Assembly (NCBI GenBank): GCA_045580005.1
Contig: JAZNMZ010000044.1
Span: 1-44,396, forward strand
DNA from: UMGS1052 sp045580005
GTDB lineage: Bacteria > Bacillota > Clostridia > Oscillospirales > CAG-382
Length of the DNA stretch: 44,396 nt
Reading direction: 5' to 3'
Shown: positions 40,787 to 44,396 of the stretch, piece after piece
Position numbering within the stretch: the stretch's first letter is position 1
Layout of the letters: the number at the start of each line of letters is the position of its first letter
Notes under the pieces: model-generated
The model's input: only the letters and a program-made list of their open reading frames with translations
Told to the model about the DNA's origin: nothing
Databases searched by the model: none
Translations under genes and position numbers: made by a program

Positions 40787-41584
40787 ATGACAAATTTTGA
40801 AAAAATCACCTCGAGAAAGAATCCCGGAATAATCCAAGCAGCGTCCCTTTGCGACAAAAAGAACAGAGATGGACTTGGACTGTTTGCCTTTGAGGGTATA
40901 AAGCTGCTTCGCGAAGCGCTCGACGCAGGGATACTTATCGACAAGATTTATTTCACCTATACCGCTCTGCAGAAATATGAGAGCGAAATTGAGGCAGCGG
41001 ATAAAAAAGGCGCAGCCCTTTTTTGCGTTACCGATGAGGTTTACGACAGACTCTCGGGCGAGAAGAATCCCGAGGGGATATACACTGTTGCAAAAAAGTT
41101 TGAAATCTCAAAGAGTATTTCGCCCGACGACGGTTATCTTATACTTGAGGATTTGCAGAATCCGTCAAATGTAGGAACTGTTATCCGAACTGCAAGCGCA
41201 CTCGGTATTTATAAAATTCTGCTCACATCTGCCTGCGCTGATATATTCGGTCCCAAGACGCTGCGCGCAGCGATGGGAACTGTGTTCAGAGTAAAGATTT
41301 TTGTGACAGATGACCTTGCTTCCGATATAAAGCGTCTTACAGACGGCGGCAGCCATGTGTATGCGGCAGCCCTTGCAAAGGACGCCTGCGATATCAGGAG
41401 CGTGCATTTTTCTGTAAGCGACAGCATTGTGCTCGGTAACGAGGGCAACGGAATTACAGAAAAAACTCTTGCCCTTTGTGACAAAAAGGTTATAATCCCC
41501 ATGCAGAACGGCACAGAGTCGCTCAATGCCGCGGCTGCTGCGGCAATCTTTATGTGGGAAAAGCAGAAAGGACTGATAGATTGA
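40787..41584 (+). CDS. TrmH/SpoU family RNA 2'-O-methyltransferase
   Basis: The 265-aa product starts at ATG 40787 with AGGCAGGA before it. The in-frame ATG at 40751 coincides with the expected transcription start and has no site. The SPOUT methyltransferase signatures are clear: LEDLQNPSNVGTVIRTASAL (motif 1), VLGNEGNGI (motif 2) and IPMQNGTESLNAAAAAAI (motif 3). An N-terminal substrate-binding domain covers about residues 1-100. RlmB-like members methylate 23S rRNA at G2251; others methylate tRNA, so the exact target is undecided. It is immediately followed by dprA. Confidence 0.94.
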   Translation: MTNFEKITSRKNPGIIQAASLCDKKNRDGLGLFAFEGIKLLREALDAGILIDKIYFTYTALQKYESEIEAADKKGAALFCVTDEVYDRLSGEKNPEGIYTVAKKFEISKSISPDDGYLILEDLQNPSNVGTVIRTASALGIYKILLTSACADIFGPKTLRAAMGTVFRVKIFVTDDLASDIKRLTDGGSHVYAAALAKDACDIRSVHFSVSDSIVLGNEGNGITEKTLALCDKKVIIPMQNGTESLNAAAAAAIFMWEKQKGLID

Positions 41585-42780
41585 AGAGCTCACCTGACTA
41601 TTATTTCTGGTTAAGCGAGCTCTGCGGAGCGGGCTCAGCTTTGCCGTACAAGGTATATAAGATATTTGACGGTGACATACAAAGAGCATACCGCGCCGAC
41701 GCGGAAGAATTTTCGGCTCTCGGCTTTTCCGAGTACGAAATTATGCAGCTTTGCCAGAAAGACTTCTCAAGGGCAAACAGCATTGTTGATTTTTGCTCGG
41801 ACAATATGATAGGTGTTCTGACTTATGACAGCGAATACTATCCTAAGTCACTTTTTGCGCTTGGTAATCCGCCGCCTGTTCTTTATTACAAGGGCACGGT
41901 TGAGAAGCTTGCCGACGGTGTGTTTGTTACTTCGGTAGGCACAAGAGATTGCAGCGACACTGCTTTTTCGGCAGGATACAAGATATGCTACAAGCTTGCC
42001 TCATCCGGAATGTCGGTAGTCACCGGCGGAGCGCTTGGAATCGACAGCGCCTGCACACTCGGTGCGCTTGATTCAGGAGGCTTTGCGGTTGTCGTGCTCG
42101 GCAGCGGTATAAATATACTTTATCCCTTTGAAAACGAGGCTATGTTTGAGCGTCTTTCAAAGCAGGGTCTTATCATCACGGAGTTCTCGCCTTATTCCGA
42201 GCCTGCGGGAAGACACTTCCCGATAAGGAACAGAATAATGAGCGCACTTGGAGATGCGACAATTGTGGTTGAAGCAAGAAGCGGCAGCGGAGCACTCATT
42301 ACGGCAGAAAAGAGCAAAGCTCTCGGTAAGAGAATATATGTTATGCCCGGCGATGTGGAAAATCCCAAGTGCCAGGGCTCAAACGAGCTTATAAAAGACG
42401 GAGCCTTTGTTGTAACGGGAGCAGAGGATATCCTAAAGGATTATGAGCTGATTTACCCAGACAGGATTTCGGTAAAAAGGTTTGTGCCAAAGGATGTCCC
42501 TGAGCGTATAAAGCCCGAAAAGAAAAAGAAGGGTTCACAAAAGAAAATGGCAAAAGACGAGCCATCAAAGCCCAAGAGAAAAGACACCTCGGGATATTCC
42601 CCGACAGAGCTTGCGGTATATAACGCGATATACGATATGATGGGAGAGGAGAAAGTTTCTGCCGACCATATAGCGCAAAGAACAGACCTTTCGCAAAAAG
42701 AAATAAACGAGGCGCTGACCATGCTTGAGATATACGGAGCTGTTGAGTCGGAGCCGGGCGGTACATACCGCGCAATTTGA
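41581..42780 (+). CDS. dprA: DNA processing protein DprA
   Basis: The 399-aa product starts at a TTG that overlaps the methyltransferase stop, with AAAGGA upstream. DprA loads RecA on incoming single-stranded DNA. The N-terminal helical domain is followed by the Rossmann core: VTGGALGIDSACTLGALD, GSGINILYP, EFSPYSEPAGRHFPIRNRIM and VVEARSGSGALITA. A Lys-rich linker (KPEKKKKGSQKKMAKDEP) joins a C-terminal winged-helix domain. It is often present without full competence, so it does not prove natural transformation. Confidence 0.97.
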   Translation: MKSSPDYYFWLSELCGAGSALPYKVYKIFDGDIQRAYRADAEEFSALGFSEYEIMQLCQKDFSRANSIVDFCSDNMIGVLTYDSEYYPKSLFALGNPPPVLYYKGTVEKLADGVFVTSVGTRDCSDTAFSAGYKICYKLASSGMSVVTGGALGIDSACTLGALDSGGFAVVVLGSGINILYPFENEAMFERLSKQGLIITEFSPYSEPAGRHFPIRNRIMSALGDATIVVEARSGSGALITAEKSKALGKRIYVMPGDVENPKCQGSNELIKDGAFVVTGAEDILKDYELIYPDRISVKRFVPKDVPERIKPEKKKKGSQKKMAKDEPSKPKRKDTSGYSPTELAVYNAIYDMMGEEKVSADHIAQRTDLSQKEINEALTMLEIYGAVESEPGGTYRAI

Positions 42781-42818
42781 TGAAAAAACCAACATAAAGA
42801 ACTTACAGGAGGAAAACA

Positions 42819-44396
42819 GTGGCAAATTTAGTAATAGTGGAGTCTCCCTCAAAAGCAAGTACAATAAAAGGGTATCTCGGAAAGGGCTATAAGGTTATGG
42901 CATCAAAGGGCCATGTAAGAGACCTACCCAAGAGTACCTTTGGTATTGATATTGAGGACGGATTCAAACCTAACTATATCAACATAAGAGGCAAGGGACC
43001 TCTTATCAACGAGCTCAAGAAAGAGGCAAAGGCTGCAACAACAGTATATCTCGCAGCCGACCCGGACCGCGAGGGAGAGGCTATATCCTGGCATCTTGCA
43101 AATGTTCTGGGACTCGATGAGAAAAAGGCAAAGAGAGTCACATTCAATGAGATTACAAAGCCTGCGGTAAAAGAGGCAATCAAGAATCCCACAAGTATCA
43201 ATATGAATCTTGTTGACTCTCAGCAGACAAGAAGAATTCTTGACAGAATAGTGGGCTACAAGGTAAGCCCTATTCTGTGGAAAAAGATAAAGAGCGGGCT
43301 CTCGGCAGGACGAGTGCAGTCAGTTGCGACAAGAATCGTTGTAGAGAGAGAAAACGAAATCAGAAACTTCGTTCCTGTTGAGTTCTGGAAGATAGAAGCA
43401 TATCTGCAGGCAAAGGGCGGTATGCTCAAGGCGTCTTTCTATGGCGACGAAAAGGGCAAGATTGAGCTTTCCGACGGTGAAATGGTGGAAAAGATTCTCT
43501 CTGAGATTAAGGGCGGAATCTTTGAAGTAAAGAATATCAAAAAGGCAGTAAGAGTAAACAATCCTGCCCCTCCCTTTATCACCTCTACACTTCATCAGGA
43601 GGCAAACAAGCGCTTTGGCTTCCGCTCTGAGAAGACTGCAAAGATTGCGCAGGAGCTTTATGAGGGTATCTCTCTCGGAGAGCACGGCACTCACGGTCTT
43701 ATCACATATATGCGTACCGACTCGCTGAGAATATCGGATATCGCGGCAGAATCGGCAAAGGCGTATATTGAGGAAAAGTACGGCAAGGATTATTACCCCA
43801 AAGCACGCCGTGTATATAAGTCAAGAGCAGGCGCTCAGGACGCACACGAAGCAATAAGACCCGCCGACATGAGCTATGAGCCCACCGATATCAAGCAGTA
43901 CCTTACACCCGAGCAGTTCAAGCTGTATAAGCTTATCTGGGACAGATTTGTTGCTTCTCAGATGTCAAGCGCACTTCTTGATACCGTGAATATTGATATA
44001 GATAATTCAGGCTACATCTTCCGCAGCTCCGGATATACTGTCAAGCACCCCGGCTTTATGGCAGTATATGAGGAAACAAAGGAAGAAAAGGACGACAAGG
44101 ACGACGAGCCCGATGAGGAAAAGCTCCCTGCTGTAAAATCGGGAGATCAGCTTTCCGAAAAGGAAATCAAGTCTTCTCAGCATTTCACAAAGCCTCCGGC
44201 AAGATACACCGAGGCTACCCTTATCAAGGTGCTTGAAGAAAAGGGAATCGGCAGACCCTCGACCTACACTCCCACAATCACAACAATTATCCAGCGCGGA
44301 TATGTTGAGCGCGACGGCAAGGCTCTTGCCCCCTCTCCTCTGGGCGAGGTGACAACAAAGCTCATGACCGAAAACTTTGCAAGTATTGTAGACTAT
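42819..44396 (+). CDS. topA: DNA topoisomerase I (3' end outside window)
   Basis: The 526 codons seen start at a GTG with AGGAGG seven bases upstream. Type IA topoisomerase features are present: the TOPRIM domain begins LVIVESPSKASTIKGYL and carries DPDREGEAISWHL, then the GLSAGRVQSVATRIV block and the active-site tyrosine in GLITYMRTDS. FTKPPARYTEATLIKVLEE and GIGRPSTYTPTITTI complete the core. The C-terminal zinc ribbons are beyond the window. It relaxes negative supercoils and follows dprA by 38 bases, the common dprA-topA pair. Confidence 0.97.
   Translation, partial: MANLVIVESPSKASTIKGYLGKGYKVMASKGHVRDLPKSTFGIDIEDGFKPNYINIRGKGPLINELKKEAKAATTVYLAADPDREGEAISWHLANVLGLDEKKAKRVTFNEITKPAVKEAIKNPTSINMNLVDSQQTRRILDRIVGYKVSPILWKKIKSGLSAGRVQSVATRIVVERENEIRNFVPVEFWKIEAYLQAKGGMLKASFYGDEKGKIELSDGEMVEKILSEIKGGIFEVKNIKKAVRVNNPAPPFITSTLHQEANKRFGFRSEKTAKIAQELYEGISLGEHGTHGLITYMRTDSLRISDIAAESAKAYIEEKYGKDYYPKARRVYKSRAGAQDAHEAIRPADMSYEPTDIKQYLTPEQFKLYKLIWDRFVASQMSSALLDTVNIDIDNSGYIFRSSGYTVKHPGFMAVYEETKEEKDDKDDEPDEEKLPAVKSGDQLSEKEIKSSQHFTKPPARYTEATLIKVLEEKGIGRPSTYTPTITTIIQRGYVERDGKALAPSPLGEVTTKLMTENFASIVDY

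Noticed and set aside
1..44396. CRISPR arrays, tRNA, rRNA or insertion sequences
   Set aside because: I saw no regularly spaced repeats, no tRNA cloverleaf sequence and no transposase.

Overview
The window reads as the chromosome of a spore-forming Gram-positive Clostridia bacterium. Sequence evidence: the CtsR-McsA-McsB-ClpC heat-shock operon with a textbook CtsR operator, a SpoIVB sporulation protease, S-layer-homology (SLH) surface proteins, AGGAGG-type ribosome binding sites, and many TTGACA-17-TATAAT promoters. A gut Oscillospirales-like host is my inference from overall gene flavour and cannot be proved from the window.

Layout. 1-2246 (minus): a large secreted SLH / beta-helix surface protein, cut by the window edge. 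2526-3947 (minus): a solute-binding lipoprotein. 4187-5200: galE. 5252-6580 (minus): aspartokinase. 6720-17320 (minus): a compact phage-like operon. It encodes, in transcription order, a small cysteine-rich protein, terminase small and large subunits, portal, probable scaffold, probable decoration protein, major capsid protein, an 89-aa protein, a head-tail adaptor, a P22 gp10-like tail hub and a coiled-coil protein. 17725-25579: Wzx/MATE-type flippase, RNase HII, YraN, dipeptidase, threonine synthase, a DUF1540 protein, a metallophosphoesterase and trigger factor. 25686-28417: clpP, clpX and an RlmA-type methyltransferase. 28493-32201: a YcdB-SLH surface protein and spoIVB. 32444-33691 (minus): a VanY-like carboxypeptidase. 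33954-38455: ctsR-mcsA-mcsB-clpC. 38694-40549 (minus): secG, ispF, ispD. 40787 to the end: an rRNA 2'-O-methyltransferase, dprA and the start of topA.

The most interesting system is the phage-like operon at 6720-17320 and its control region at 17321-17724. Gene order follows the P22-type (podovirus) morphogenesis module: terminase, portal, scaffold, coat, adaptor, gp10-like hub, internal protein. All frames are open. I find no integrase, repressor, replication gene, lysis gene, tailspike or att repeat, and housekeeping genes lie directly on both sides. Its promoter (TTGACT-17-TATAAT, minus strand, 17528-17556) sits among five LexA/SOS-box-like sites (GAAC-N4-GTTY), one of them a perfect palindrome. 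The cassette therefore appears to be wired directly to the host SOS response. My leading hypothesis is a domesticated, SOS-induced particle-forming element, for example a gene-transfer-agent-like system. A decayed prophage or a capsid-forming satellite remain alternatives.

The rest is mostly protein quality control (tig, clpP, clpX, ctsR operon), amino-acid and isoprenoid biosynthesis, envelope functions and DNA processing. Noteworthy oddities are a histone-H1-like lysine/alanine tail on trigger factor, a metallophosphoesterase whose natural start is displaced by one base, and an ECF-sigma-like promoter before the YcdB-SLH protein.
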